From Aerococcus sp. UBA6277 (GTDB lineage: Bacteria > Bacillota > Bacilli > Lactobacillales > Aerococcaceae): a stretch of 64,000 bases of DNA. Each line of letters begins with the position of its first letter. The stretch's first letter is position 1. This document shows positions 38,408 to 48,974 of the stretch, piece by piece. The position numbers and the translations under genes were made by a program. The notes beneath the pieces are model-generated. The model was not told where the DNA came from and searched no databases. It saw nothing but the letters and a program-made list of their open reading frames with translations. Location of the stretch: positions 11,434-75,433 of the forward strand of contig NZ_DJUR01000036.1 of NCBI RefSeq assembly GCF_002440555.1. The letters run 5' to 3'.

Positions 38408-38700
38408 TTCATATGGAGTATTCTTAAAGAAGTTTTGACTTTGATATTATTAATAAGACATGATGGTAGCGACTTAAAGGGGAGCTATATTTCTTTTCTA
38501 CTTACTTATTGTGATAAAACATTCATATTTCGCTCCCAGAAACAACATCAAATCTACTGTAGGTGCTTATCTATTTTCAAAATGCATAGACAATAGAGTT
38601 TTAGATTAATTTTATAAGACATAGGATTTTTATAGAATATGGACATATTACAATTTTTCATTCAGAACTCAATAGTTCCATTATGATTAGATATTATTTG

Positions 38701-38720
38701 ATTGTTTCACGTGAAACAAT
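38701..38720. other. parS: parS site 4, inside a 20-bp palindrome
   Basis: Perfect core TGTTTCACGTGAAACA at 38703-38718 with AT/AT flank symmetry, 115 bp before the gdpP start and probably overlapping its promoter region. Confidence 0.97.
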
Positions 38721-38833
38721 ATATAAGAACATATGTTTGTAAAAACTTAAAATATATAAAAATGATTGTTTTTTAAGATTGTGTTAAAATGGTATATGTT
38801 AAAATATCGAATTTTGACCTAAAGGAGATTATT

Positions 38834-40861
38834 ATGAAAAGAGAGAATTGGCAGTCTAAAATTCCTTCTTTCTTATTGAAGTCGGCAATTATATGGCCAC
38901 TTATTATTGCGCTATTATTATTGATTATCGTGATTGGTCTTAGTGCAACAGTTAGTTTACAAATGGGTTTTGTAATTGTTAGTTTGATTGTTGTTGTGAT
39001 AGGTTTGCTTGGTTTTGCTTTGGTCCAGATGTTAACCGCTTTGAGTGAATATATATTAGGATTAGGTAACCAGATTAAATCTGTGCAAAGTGAAATTTTA
39101 TTGAAGATGCCTATCGGTATTATTGTCTTCGATGAAAATGACCCAACAATTGAATGGGTAAATCCCTTTTTACAAAAGTACTTCTACCAGAAGGAAATCA
39201 TTGGCTTAAATATAAATGATTTAGATGAAGAGATTTTTGAATTGTACAAGGAATTTCAGGAAGACCCGTCATTGAAATCTAAACGATTTCAGTGGAAGAA
39301 TGCACATTTCGAGGTCACTTATTTAAGGGATGAGCATGCTATGTACTTTATTGATGCAACCAAGTACGGGGTTATTGCTGAGAATGCTGACCTTGGGCGT
39401 ATTGTCATTGGTCATATTGTGATCGATAATTATGATGAAACGGTATCTTCAATGAATGATAGAAGAAAATCTACGATTGACAACTTGGTAACGAGTGACT
39501 TGTCTAAGTGGGCTAAAAACTATGATTCTTACATTAAACGTTTGGATGATGATCATTTCTTACTGGTATCAACTTATGGTCAGTTGTCTCGAATGGAAGA
39601 GAACAAGTTTGTGGTCGTTGATAACCTTCGTGAGAAGACATCAAAGGCTAATACGCCATTAACAATTTCTATGGGGATCTCATACCAAGAGAAAGATGAT
39701 GTTATTGATGTGGATGATATTTCTGACCAAGCACAGTCAAACTTGGACCTTGCGCAAAGTCGTGGGGGTGACCAAGTCGTTGTCCGTACTAAAAATCAAA
39801 AAGCGCGTTATTATGGTGGTAAGACGAACCCGATGGAGAAACGTACACGTGTGCGTTCACGTCAAATCGCCAATACTATTTCAACAATGATTCAAAATAC
39901 ATCTTCCGTATTCGTTATGGGGCATGATTACCCAGATATGGATGCTGTTGGTGCCTGCTTGGGTATTCGTCGTATTGCTCAAATGAATAATCAAATTTGT
40001 TATGTGATTATCGATGAAAGTCGTATTAATGATGATATTGAACGTTTATTGGTAGAACTTCGTAAAGATGAATCAATTGCGGAGTCAATCATCTCGCCTG
40101 AACAGGCAGAAGAGTTGATGGCACAGGATTCATTATTATTCTTGGTGGATGTGCATCGTCCGTCAATTACCATTGCACCAGACTTGATTACACCGAATAG
40201 ACCTGTTATTATTATTGACCACCACCGTAAGGGTGAAGAAGTGCCGGATAATGTATTGTTAGAATATATTGAGCCTTATGCTTCTTCTGCAAGTGAGTTA
40301 ATTACAGAGTTTTTCGAGTATCAAAATCAAGAAAGTGAACCAATCAAACGAATTGAAGCAACTGCTATGTTAGCGGGTATGATTGTGGATACACGAAATT
40401 TCTCTCTCCGTACAGGGTCAAGAACTTTTGATGCGGCTAGTTACTTAAAATCTGTAGGTGCTGATTCATTTATGATTCAAAACCTATTGAAAGAGGACTT
40501 AACGGACTATATTAAACGTAATCAATTAATTGAAAATGTTGAATTGATTTCTGGCAATCTGGGTATTGCTAGTGGTGGAGATGACGATGTCTATGACTCA
40601 GTTACGGCTGCTCAAGCAGCGGATACTTTGTTATCTATGCGTAATGTGGATGCGTCTTTTGTGGTTTACTTAAGAGAAGATGGTCGTGTAGGTATTTCTG
40701 CACGTAGTCTTGGAACGATTAATGTTCAACGTACAATGGAAGAGTTAGGTGGCGGTGGTCATTTATCGAATGCTGCTACACAAATTTCAGATGTGACTGT
40801 CTCTGAAGCAGTAGACATGTTAAAATCTGTTATTATGGATAAAGATGAGGAGGATGAATAA
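38834..40861 (+). CDS. gdpP: Cyclic-di-AMP phosphodiesterase GdpP
   Basis: This 675-residue membrane enzyme hydrolyses c-di-AMP to pApA. Order: two transmembrane helices (about 14-66), a PAS domain (about 85-150), a degenerate GGDEF domain (about 165-305), then the DHH domain with [13 protein letters not shown] and IIDHHRKG and DHHA1 with [10 protein letters not shown]. The frame is open 15 codons further upstream, but AAAGGAG 7 nt before ATG 38834 fixes the start. rplI follows after 2 bp, the usual gdpP-rplI-dnaB order. Confidence 0.96.
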   Translation: MKRENWQSKIPSFLLKSAIIWPLIIALLLLIIVIGLSATVSLQMGFVIVSLIVVVIGLLGFALVQMLTALSEYILGLGNQIKSVQSEILLKMPIGIIVFDENDPTIEWVNPFLQKYFYQKEIIGLNINDLDEEIFELYKEFQEDPSLKSKRFQWKNAHFEVTYLRDEHAMYFIDATKYGVIAENADLGRIVIGHIVIDNYDETVSSMNDRRKSTIDNLVTSDLSKWAKNYDSYIKRLDDDHFLLVSTYGQLSRMEENKFVVVDNLREKTSKANTPLTISMGISYQEKDDVIDVDDISDQAQSNLDLAQSRGGDQVVVRTKNQKARYYGGKTNPMEKRTRVRSRQIANTISTMIQNTSSVFVMGHDYPDMDAVGACLGIRRIAQMNNQICYVIIDESRINDDIERLLVELRKDESIAESIISPEQAEELMAQDSLLFLVDVHRPSITIAPDLITPNRPVIIIDHHRKGEEVPDNVLLEYIEPYASSASELITEFFEYQNQESEPIKRIEATAMLAGMIVDTRNFSLRTGSRTFDAASYLKSVGADSFMIQNLLKEDLTDYIKRNQLIENVELISGNLGIASGGDDDVYDSVTAAQAADTLLSMRNVDASFVVYLREDGRVGISARSLGTINVQRTMEELGGGGHLSNAATQISDVTVSEAVDMLKSVIMDKDEEDE

Positions 40862-40863
40862 TT

Positions 40864-41316
40864 ATGAAGGTTATTTTTCTACAAGATGTTAAAAATCAAG
40901 GTAAAAAGGGTCAAGTAAAAGAAGTCCCTAATGGCTATGCACAAAACTTTTTATTGAAAAAAGGTTTAGCTAAAGAAGCCACAGCAAGTGCTGTTTCTGC
41001 GCAACGTGGTAAAGAAAAAGCCAACGAGAAGCAAGCGCAAGAAAAATTACAAGAAGCAAAAGATTTAAAAGCGAAAATCGAAGACGAAAAAACAGTTGTA
41101 ACGATTAAAGCTAAGGGTGGAGAAGATGGCCGTTTATTCGGTTCAGTCCCATCTAAACAAATTGCTACTGCTATGTTGAAACAATACGGTATTAAATTAG
41201 ATAAACGCAAAATGGACTTGGACGAACCAATCCGTTCATTTGGTTACACAAATGTACCAGTAAAATTGCATCATGAGGTTGAAGCTACTATTCGCGTACA
41301 TATCGTCGAAGAATAG
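40864..41316 (+). CDS. rplI: 50S ribosomal protein L9
   Basis: The 150-residue protein opens [20 protein letters not shown] with [16 protein letters not shown], the L9 signature, then a long charged helix and the C-terminal domain ([19 protein letters not shown]). It binds 23S rRNA. A hairpin at 41337-41369 follows. Confidence 0.98.
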   Translation: MKVIFLQDVKNQGKKGQVKEVPNGYAQNFLLKKGLAKEATASAVSAQRGKEKANEKQAQEKLQEAKDLKAKIEDEKTVVTIKAKGGEDGRLFGSVPSKQIATAMLKQYGIKLDKRKMDLDEPIRSFGYTNVPVKLHHEVEATIRVHIVEE

Positions 41317-41336
41317 GGCTAGTCTACCTATATATT

Positions 41337-41369
41337 GGAGGCTAGGATGGATTCCTGGCCTCCTATTTT
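41337..41369 (+). terminator. Terminator after rplI
   Basis: GGAGGCTAGG (41337-41346) pairs with CCTGGCCTCC (41354-41363), one U-G pair, then TATTTTATT. Confidence 0.75.
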
Positions 41370-41405
41370 ATTCAATTTTTATATCAATGTGCTTATGTTT
41401 TTTAG

Positions 41406-41411
41406 TATAAT
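41406..41411 (+). promoter_or_regulatory. Probable dnaB -10 element
   Basis: TATAAT lies 24 bp before the dnaB start and after the rplI terminator; the -35 is weak. Confidence 0.45.
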
Positions 41412-41434
41412 AGTTAGGTGATGGAGGTGCTGAT

Positions 41435-42826
41435 TTGGCGGAGAATTTAGATCATACAACACCGCCTCAAAGTATAGAGGCTGAGCAAGCTGTGCTCGGT
41501 GCCATCTTACTTGATTCCGATGTGTTCATTTCAGTGCTGGAGTATGTTTCTGCCGATGATTTTTATAGTCGTGCAAACCAACTTATTTTTGAAGCGATGG
41601 AAGAACTGAACCGGGATGATGAGGCTATTGATGCGTTGACGGTTCAACAAAAATTAAATAACATGCATATGCTTGAGAATGTTGGCGGCTATGAGTATAT
41701 TTTCCAATTGGCAAATGATACGCCGACTGCAGCGAACGCGGAATACTATGCCCGCATAGTTGAAGAGAAGTCTTTATTGAGAAAGCTGATTCAAGCTTCT
41801 AATAAGATTGCCCGCGAGAGTTTTGAGCAAGAAGAGTCAGTATCTGTCATTTTAGATGAGGCTGAGAAGTCTATTTTAAACGTAGCAGAGAACCGAAATC
41901 GAAATGGGTTTATCCATATTCGAGATGTCGTGTTCGAGTCTATGCAAAATTTAGATGATTTATCTAAAAATGGTCAGGATGTAACTGGTATTCCAACTGG
42001 TTACCCTGATCTAGATGCGATGACAGCCGGGTTGCAACCAGAAGAGTTGATTATTCTGGCAGCACGTCCGGCCGTTGGTAAGACAGCCTTTGCTTTGAAT
42101 ATCGCACAGAATGTGGCGACTAAGCAAGATGGTGTTGTCGCAGTCTTTTCTTTGGAGATGGGGGCTGGATCCCTGGTAAATCGTATGATTTGTGCGGAAG
42201 GTAGTATAAATGCGGGTCATTTAAGGACTGGACAATTAACTGAAGATGAATGGTCAGATTTGATCGTTGCTTCAGGGGCGCTATCAGAAGCGGATATTTA
42301 TATTGATGATACACCAGGTATTAGGGTAACCGAAATCCGTTCTAAGAGTAGGCGTCTACTTAAAGAACGGGGGCGGCTAGACTTAATTGTGATAGACTAC
42401 CTTCAATTAATTGAGGGGTCTGGTAAACGAAATGAAAACAGACAACAGGAAGTATCTGATATTTCGCGACAATTAAAGAAAATCGCCAAAGAATTACACG
42501 TACCTGTAATCGCCTTATCTCAGTTATCACGTGGTGTGGAACAGCGACAGGATAAACGTCCCGTCCTTTCTGACATTCGTGAGTCGGGATCGATTGAGCA
42601 GGATGCGGATATCGTCGCCTTCCTATATCGTGATGATTATTACGAACGTGGCGAGGGCGAAGATGATGATGGTGGTAGCGAACCGAGATTGGAAGATAAT
42701 ATCGTAGAGGTTATTATCGAGAAAAACCGGTCCGGTGCGCGTGGAACAGTGAAACTTATTTTTACAAAAGAATTTAACAAATTCTCATCAGTGAGTTTTA
42801 GAACTGATGACGAAATGTTTGCATAA
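41435..42826 (+). CDS. dnaB: Replicative DNA helicase
   Basis: This 463-residue hexameric helicase (called DnaC in Bacillus) has the N-terminal domain (PPQSIEAEQAVLGAILLD) and RecA-like C-terminal domain with Walker A ARPAVGKTAF, DLIVIDYLQLI, and LSQLSRGVEQR with RPVLSDIRESGSIEQDAD. The start is TTG, behind GGAGGT. purA follows 18 bp later, so the two are probably one transcript. Confidence 0.97.
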   Translation: MAENLDHTTPPQSIEAEQAVLGAILLDSDVFISVLEYVSADDFYSRANQLIFEAMEELNRDDEAIDALTVQQKLNNMHMLENVGGYEYIFQLANDTPTAANAEYYARIVEEKSLLRKLIQASNKIARESFEQEESVSVILDEAEKSILNVAENRNRNGFIHIRDVVFESMQNLDDLSKNGQDVTGIPTGYPDLDAMTAGLQPEELIILAARPAVGKTAFALNIAQNVATKQDGVVAVFSLEMGAGSLVNRMICAEGSINAGHLRTGQLTEDEWSDLIVASGALSEADIYIDDTPGIRVTEIRSKSRRLLKERGRLDLIVIDYLQLIEGSGKRNENRQQEVSDISRQLKKIAKELHVPVIALSQLSRGVEQRQDKRPVLSDIRESGSIEQDADIVAFLYRDDYYERGEGEDDDGGSEPRLEDNIVEVIIEKNRSGARGTVKLIFTKEFNKFSSVSFRTDDEMFA

Positions 42827-44137
<1,311 letters not shown>

Positions 44138-44165
44138 TTAGATACAACATTTATAAGATATTCAC

Positions 44166-44196
44166 AAGCGGGGCTTTGATAGTCCTGCTTTTTTCT
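44166..44196 (+). terminator. Terminator after purA
   Basis: AGCGGGGC pairs with GTCCTGCT (two G-U pairs) over a short loop, then six T. Confidence 0.8.
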
Positions 44197-44373
44197 TTTA
44201 AGTAATTATCAAAGTTTAGATGAAATTGAAATGATTTGCACTTACGAAACTAGGAGGGAAATCAAGCATTAGTAGGAGTAGTTTTAGATGAGTCAAATTG
44301 ATGATAAAAAATTCACTATATGAGCTAGTTAGCCTTCATTATTTCAGGAAATTAAAAAATGTTGACTTTATCG

Positions 44374-44426
44374 TTGACAAGTGTAATCAGTCGAGGTATA
44401 TTTAGTTTATTAAGATTACAAATGTA
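44374..44426 (+). promoter_or_regulatory. Copper-responsive promoter with two cop boxes
   Basis: TTGACA (44374-44379), 17 nt and TATATT (44397-44402) form a near-consensus promoter. GACAAGTGTA (44376-44385) overlaps the -35 and matches the CopY box TACAnnTGTA with one change; TACAAATGTA (44417-44426) is a perfect box downstream of the -10. CopY would block the promoter without copper. No copY gene is next to it. Confidence 0.85.
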
Positions 44427-44465
44427 AACAAATGAAACACATACATAAACAAGGCGCGATTTAAC

Positions 44466-44678
44466 ATGAATACGAAAACTTATTTAATTCCAGATATGTC
44501 GTGTGCCCACTGCAAGGCGCGTATTGAAAAGGAAGTAACTGGCTTAAAAGGTGTTGAAGTGGCGGATGTACCGGTTGAAAGTAACGTTCTAACGGTCCGA
44601 TTTGATGATCAAGTAGTAGATAGTGCGGCCATTGTGGCTGCTGTTGCGGAAGCGGGCTATACAGCCAACCCGCAATAA
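44466..44678 (+). CDS. copZ: Copper chaperone CopZ
   Basis: This 70-residue HMA-domain protein binds Cu(I) through MSCAHC and shows the ferredoxin-like pattern (VTGLKGVEVADV, ending VAEAGYTANPQ). It carries copper to the CopY repressor or to CopA. It lies 25 bp upstream of the damaged copA, behind the cop-box promoter. Its neighbour can no longer pump, so here it may serve buffering or signalling only. Confidence 0.92.
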   Translation: MNTKTYLIPDMSCAHCKARIEKEVTGLKGVEVADVPVESNVLTVRFDDQVVDSAAIVAAVAEAGYTANPQ

Positions 44679-44702
44679 TTTTCGTCTAAAGGAGAATCTA
44701 TA

Positions 44703-45758
44703 ATGAAAGATACTTATACAATTGAAGGCATGACTTGTGCATCCTGTGCGCAAGCGGTCGAGAAATCGGTCGCCAAGTTAACGGGCATGGATGCTGCGAA
44801 TGTGAACTTGGCAACTGAAAAGTTAACGGTTACTTATGACAACCAACAAGTTTCAGAGGCTGATATCACTCAGGCAGTTGAGAATGCAGGTTATAAGGCG
44901 GTGAAGAATTTATCGGTGACTAGCTTTGAAATTGAAGGGATGACCTGCGCGTCTTGTGCCCAAGCCATTGAGAAATCGGTAAGTAAATTAGCTGCTGTTT
45001 CCTCGGTGAATGTAAATTTAGCCACTGAAAAAATGACAGTAACCTTTGATGAGGCGGCCTTAAATGTTTCTGATATTGTCCGTACAGTTGAAGATACGGG
45101 CTACCAAGCTAAATTAGGAACCAGTGAACAGGAGGGGCCTAGTCAAGCTGAGCGTCAAAGCGCCCATATCCAAGCTTTATGGCGTCGCTTTTTGTGGTCT
45201 ACCATATTTACTGTGCCTTTACTTTATATAGCAATGGGTCCCATGCTACCCTTTGGCGGTTTACCCTTACCTGAATTCTTGAATCCAATGACCAATGCCA
45301 TGAATTTTGCGGTCATTCAGTTGTTGCTGACCTTACCAGTTGTCTATTTGGGACGCGACTTCTACAAAGTGGGTTTTAAAGCCCTCTTTAAAGGACATCC
45401 CAATATGGACTCTTTGATTGCTATTGGGACAGGGGCAGCGCTTGCCCAAGCCAATGTCGGAATTGCCATTGGTTCAGGGACTGATGTAGCCATTGAATCA
45501 GCAGATATTGTCTTGATGCGTAGCGACTTAATGGACGTACCAACATCAGTTGAGTTGAGTAAAGCAACTATTCTCAACATTAAACAAAATCTCTTTTGGG
45601 CCTTCGCCTATAATGTAGTTGGGATTCCAATTGCCATGGGTATCCTCTACCTGTTTGGTGGCCCATTACTAAGTCCTATGTTTGCTGGTGCAGCCATGAG
45701 CTTGAGTTCAGTTTCTGTGTTGTTAAATGCCCTTCGCTTAAAGTGCTTTAAAGTATAG
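44703..45758 (+). CDS. copA: Internally deleted copper P-type ATPase CopA
   Basis: The 351-residue frame is uninterrupted but lacks the heart of the enzyme. It has two HMA domains (GMTCASC at about residues 9-15 and again at about 81-87) and the first helices to [15 protein letters not shown]. It then jumps to [26 protein letters not shown], the segment after the usual GDGINDAPA, and the last two helices. Missing are the CPC metal site, the TGE actuator motif, the DKTGT phosphorylation site and the nucleotide-binding domain, some 400 residues of a typical enzyme. The junction near 45434-45446 (GCAGCGCTTGCC) looks like recombination between short repeats. It cannot pump copper as read. Confidence 0.88.
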   Translation: MKDTYTIEGMTCASCAQAVEKSVAKLTGMDAANVNLATEKLTVTYDNQQVSEADITQAVENAGYKAVKNLSVTSFEIEGMTCASCAQAIEKSVSKLAAVSSVNVNLATEKMTVTFDEAALNVSDIVRTVEDTGYQAKLGTSEQEGPSQAERQSAHIQALWRRFLWSTIFTVPLLYIAMGPMLPFGGLPLPEFLNPMTNAMNFAVIQLLLTLPVVYLGRDFYKVGFKALFKGHPNMDSLIAIGTGAALAQANVGIAIGSGTDVAIESADIVLMRSDLMDVPTSVELSKATILNIKQNLFWAFAYNVVGIPIAMGILYLFGGPLLSPMFAGAAMSLSSVSVLLNALRLKCFKV

Positions 45759-45786
45759 TTATAAAAAGTTTGATACTTAAAATAAT

Positions 45787-45818
45787 TAGCCATCCTTTTT
45801 TTGAGGGATGGCTATTTA
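45787..45818 (+). terminator. Hairpin after copA
   Basis: TAGCCATCC (45787-45795) pairs with GGATGGCTA (45806-45814); the tail TTTAGG is weak. Confidence 0.6.
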
Positions 45819-45910
45819 GGATAAATATATATTTTTTAAGTACAATGCCTTGAAAGATTCCTTGATTGGGTGTAGAATTTTAGTATTGTATTTGGCAAAT
45901 TAATGAATTT

Positions 45911-45983
45911 GGACTGATAGCTCAGTTGGTAGAGCAACGGACTCTTAATCCGTGGGTCCAGGGTTCGAGCCCCTGTCGGTCCA
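45911..45983 (+). tRNA. tRNA-Lys (anticodon CTT)
   Basis: A full cloverleaf: acceptor GGACTGA with TCGGTCC, D-arm GCTC...GAGC, anticodon stem ACGGA/TCCGT with loop CTCTTAA (anticodon CTT, reading AAG), and T-arm CAGGG-TTCGAGC-CCCTG. Discriminator A at 45983. The 3' CCA is not encoded (TCT follows), so it must be added by the CCA enzyme. Confidence 0.97.
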
Positions 45984-45993
45984 TCTTATAAAA

Positions 45994-46038
45994 GGCGTCG
46001 TATCAGAGTTTATATACTTTGATGCGACGCTATTTTTT
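45994..46038 (+). terminator. Terminator after tRNA-Lys
   Basis: GGCGTCGTATCA pairs with TGATGCGACGC(T) with one mismatch and a central loop, then TATTTTTTA. Confidence 0.85.
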
Positions 46039-46174
46039 ATAAAAAGTTGACCGGAAAATAATTGATAAACATAAATATTGCTATGTAAAATTGCATAACT
46101 CAAATAATAGTTATTTTTAGGTTTCCTTTTTCATATCGATATGGTAATATCGAATATAAATGAATATAGTAGTG

Positions 46175-46246
46175 ACATTTGGGGTGCGGAAAGCTGAGAT
46201 TATACCCATTGAACCTGACACAGTTAATACTGGCGAAGGGAAATGT
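46175..46246 (+). ncRNA. TPP riboswitch (THI element)
   Basis: The aptamer is clear: P1 ACATTT/AAATGT, GGGGTGC, GCTGAGA, ACCC.TTGAACCTGA, then GTTAATACTGGCGAAGGGAA, all THI-box landmarks. It senses thiamine pyrophosphate and controls ykoE-ykoD-ykoC-tenA-thiW. A terminator between it and ykoE (46338-46385) is the probable output. Confidence 0.97.
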
Positions 46247-46337
46247 AAAAATGTTTATGATACGAAAACTATTGGACCAAGTGTGTCTGTATAGTTTATT
46301 AAAGTGTTTAAAACAAGTAGTAAATTCACTTTTGCTC

Positions 46338-46385
46338 ACCCCTTATGCCTCTATTTTTTTAAAATATAGGAAAAGGGGTTTTTTT
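46338..46385 (+). terminator. Riboswitch terminator that also covers the ykoE ribosome site
   Basis: ACCCCTT (46338-46344) pairs with AAGGGGT (46373-46379), with a TCTAT/ATATA-type inner stem, then seven T. The 3' arm AAAAGGGG is also the ribosome site, 8 nt before the ykoE ATG, so the stem could block translation as well as end transcription. Confidence 0.8.
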
Positions 46386-46386
46386 G

Positions 46387-46953
46387 ATGGAAAAATTTAA
46401 ATGGGCCTTGCCCGACGTCATCTTTTTAGCATTTTTAGCTTTCTTATTTGGCGCTGTATTTATGGGAGCAGGTGTCCTGTATGCCGTTTTAGTGTCCCTA
46501 TTAACACCGTTTGGTTTAACGCCATTTGCCAATGAAATCTTATTTGGTATGTGGACGATTGCGGCGCCAGTGGCGGGTATGTTGATTCCGAAAGTAGGCA
46601 GTGCCTTGTTAGGTGAGGTCTTTGCCGCCCTTGCCGAGATGCTTTATGGGTCATATTTTGGGGCTGGTGTGTTACTTTCTGGCTTAATTCAAGGACTGGG
46701 TACTGAAGCGGGTTTCTTTGTTACCAAATACGAACGCTATGATACGACTACTTTAGTTTATGGTGCCATTGGGACAACGGTATTTAGTTTCGCCTTTGAA
46801 TTCTTCAAATTTGGCTACGCGACTTATAGTCTTGGTTTCGTTGTGGCTTTATTCTTAGTTCGTCTGATTTCAGTAACATTTTTCGGTGTCTTTCTAACTA
46901 AACAAATCGTTAGCCTATTCAACAGGGTACAAGCTAAAGGACTTGCCCAATGA
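46387..46953 (+). CDS. ykoE: ECF transporter S component YkoE (HMP/thiamine precursor)
   Basis: A 188-residue membrane protein with about six helices (DVIFLAFLAFLFGAVFMGAG, FGMWTIAAPVAGMLIPKVG and others). The conserved GEVFAALAEMLYGSYFG region is typical of YkoE, the substrate-binding unit for the hydroxymethylpyrimidine moiety of thiamine. A TTG directly before the ATG could also start. ykoD overlaps its stop (ATGA). The TPP riboswitch supports the assignment. Confidence 0.93.
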   Translation: MEKFKWALPDVIFLAFLAFLFGAVFMGAGVLYAVLVSLLTPFGLTPFANEILFGMWTIAAPVAGMLIPKVGSALLGEVFAALAEMLYGSYFGAGVLLSGLIQGLGTEAGFFVTKYERYDTTTLVYGAIGTTVFSFAFEFFKFGYATYSLGFVVALFLVRLISVTFFGVFLTKQIVSLFNRVQAKGLAQ

Positions 46954-48305
46954 GTGCCTTAGTACAAATTAGGGACTTGATCGTCCGAAAAAATGAGACC
47001 GTCATCCTAGACAGGATTTCTTGTGATTGGCATCTAGGCGATTTTATCTTACTGACAGGTGATAGTGGTAGCGGGAAAAGCACCCTCATCCATACGCTAG
47101 CTGGCTTCAATGGTGCTAGCTTTCAAGGGGATGTTGTAGTGGATGGCCAGCGGATGTCAGACTATACCATTCCAGAAAAGACCCAAAGAATTGGGTTGAT
47201 GTTTCAAAATCCGGGTCAACAATTTACCATGCGTACCCTGGAACGAGAATGCTTCTTTGCCTTAGAAAATTGTGGTCTACCTTATGACCAGGCCAAAGTG
47301 CGCTTAAATCAAGCGGTTGATGATTTGGGTATCAGACATTTATTACAGCAAGACTTGATGACCCTGTCAGGTGGAGAGAAGCAGCGAGCGGCCTTAGCCA
47401 TCTTGATTGCAGTCAATCCACCAGTTTTCTTATTAGACGAACCCTTTGCATCAATTGACCCATCATCTAGACTCTTCTTGATTAACATGTTGGCGAAATT
47501 AAGACAACAAGGCAAGTTGATTGTGGTGGTAGACCATGAGTTGACTGACTATAAGGGACTCATCAATCGATTCTTTATCATGCGAGACGGGCAACTTTCT
47601 GAAGCAGATGCAGCCGATTTGCCGGAGAAAGCGCCTATCCCATTGTTGACTAGGCGTCAAGCTAGCAGCGAATCAGCTTTCACCTTGGAAAATATTGCAA
47701 TCAAACAGGGCGAAAAAACCTTGCTTAACCAAGACAAATTCATTTTTCAGAAGGGAGTATCCACCCTAACTGGCGATAATGGGGCGGGGAAATCGACTTT
47801 ATTAAAGTCTATGGCCCAGTTCCACCCTTACAAGGGCAAGATGCGGTTTCAGGATCGGAGACTTTCAAGTTTTTGGGGCAAAAAAAGCTTATATGAATCG
47901 CTCACCCTGGCTGTTCAAGATGCAGCCCAACAATTTGTGACGTTGGAAGTGGCGAGTGAGTTACGCTTTCCAAATGACGATGCTAGTGAAATTCGTGACC
48001 GACAGATGCAGGCACTTGAAGACTTGCATATCAGCCAGGTTTTAGATCGAAGTTTATATCATTTAAGCGAAGGGCAGAAGAAGATGGTACAATTAATCGC
48101 CTTATTGAGTCTAGACCACCAGTTTTTAATGCTAGATGAGCCTTTTGCGGGTTTGGACCAGAAAGCCAGTGATTACTTTGCGGATTGGATTGAAGACAAG
48201 AAAAGAGATACGGATTTCTTGATTGTGTCTCATCGCCTTGGCCCGCTGGAAGGTGTAAGTGATCATCATATTCACTTGTCCAATCAAGTGCTAAAGGAGG
48301 TTTGA
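46950..48305 (+). CDS. ykoD: ECF transporter fused ATPases YkoD
   Basis: A 451-residue protein with two ABC ATPase halves. First: GDSGSGKST, LMFQNPGQQF, LSGGEKQRAALA, FLLDEPFASID. Second (from about 245): GDNGAGKST, LAVQDAAQQF, LSEGQKKMVQL, LMLDEPFAGLD. It energises the YkoE transporter with YkoC. It starts inside the ykoE stop, so translation is coupled. Confidence 0.94.
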   Translation: MSALVQIRDLIVRKNETVILDRISCDWHLGDFILLTGDSGSGKSTLIHTLAGFNGASFQGDVVVDGQRMSDYTIPEKTQRIGLMFQNPGQQFTMRTLERECFFALENCGLPYDQAKVRLNQAVDDLGIRHLLQQDLMTLSGGEKQRAALAILIAVNPPVFLLDEPFASIDPSSRLFLINMLAKLRQQGKLIVVVDHELTDYKGLINRFFIMRDGQLSEADAADLPEKAPIPLLTRRQASSESAFTLENIAIKQGEKTLLNQDKFIFQKGVSTLTGDNGAGKSTLLKSMAQFHPYKGKMRFQDRRLSSFWGKKSLYESLTLAVQDAAQQFVTLEVASELRFPNDDASEIRDRQMQALEDLHISQVLDRSLYHLSEGQKKMVQLIALLSLDHQFLMLDEPFAGLDQKASDYFADWIEDKKRDTDFLIVSHRLGPLEGVSDHHIHLSNQVLKEV

Positions 48306-48311
48306 TAGTTG

Positions 48312-48974
48312 ATGGAAGAGAAGAAAACAGCGATTCCAGCTATTTTGGCCTTGGTATTCTTGTTCACGATTGAAATATCTTTTACCTATTCGGTTTGGCT
48401 GAATATTTATGTCTTATTGATGGTTGTAGCCTACTTAGCTATTAAAAAACGGTTTGGTGTACTGGTATTTTTATTAGCCCTACCTTTTATTCCTGCCATA
48501 ACCACTTTTTGGTCGGTCTATATCCAAGGAAGTGGACTAGATGACGCTTGGGTATTATTCACTAGAACCTATGCCTTTGCGGCTTTAGGAATAGGGTTTA
48601 TGGTTGCGGTTGACTTACAAGATTGCTTACTAATTTTTGAACAGTATAAAGTGCCGGCTATTTTTATCTATGGCTTGTTGGTTGTGATACATGCTGTGCC
48701 TGAAATTCAAAGGGAAATCAAGAGTATGCATGATGCCAGTTTATTAAGGGGGAAGAAATTATATCCATGGTCACCTCTCTATTATGTGAAAGTGATCTTT
48801 CTAGCCCTCAATTGGCGGGACCGGTATGCAGAAGCCATGTATTCTAGAGGTTTCTCTGAAGACCAGCCGCGCCGCCAGTACCGTCAATGGAAAATGTCTA
48901 CACCAGCTATTGTTTTATGCATGAGTTTAATTGTCGTCGGCAATATGATTATGAGATTGGAGAATATGATTTAA
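48312..48974 (+). CDS. ykoC: ECF transporter transmembrane component YkoC (EcfT)
   Basis: A 220-residue EcfT-type protein with helices to about residue 120. The coupling segment SMHDASLLRGKK and YAEAMYSRGFSED contains the A-R-G-type motifs that touch the ATPases. AAGGAGGT lies 8 nt before a TTG (48309) and 11 nt before the ATG used here; either may start. Its stop overlaps tenA (TAATG). Confidence 0.9.
   Translation: MEEKKTAIPAILALVFLFTIEISFTYSVWLNIYVLLMVVAYLAIKKRFGVLVFLLALPFIPAITTFWSVYIQGSGLDDAWVLFTRTYAFAALGIGFMVAVDLQDCLLIFEQYKVPAIFIYGLLVVIHAVPEIQREIKSMHDASLLRGKKLYPWSPLYYVKVIFLALNWRDRYAEAMYSRGFSEDQPRRQYRQWKMSTPAIVLCMSLIVVGNMIMRLENMI

Larger units (their letters stand above)
35683..38833. 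other. 3.1-kb AT-rich segment without credible genes
   Basis: Between the divergent opp and gdpP genes I find no reading frame with a ribosome site and recognisable protein. What it does hold is the opp promoter, three consensus DnaA boxes (35924-36044), two strong hairpins (36561-36591, 36637-36741), four perfect and two degenerate parS sites, an 8-bp tandem repeat and a G-rich patch. The stretch 36300-36640 is purine-rich on the plus strand with many stops, perhaps a decayed gene. In related genomes rpsR or its neighbours often lead directly to gdpP, so this segment sits at an insertion point. Confidence 0.8.

Noticed and set aside
38309..38596. 95-codon open frame in the parS segment
   Set aside because: No ribosome site, AT-driven composition, no family resemblance, and it contains a degenerate parS site.
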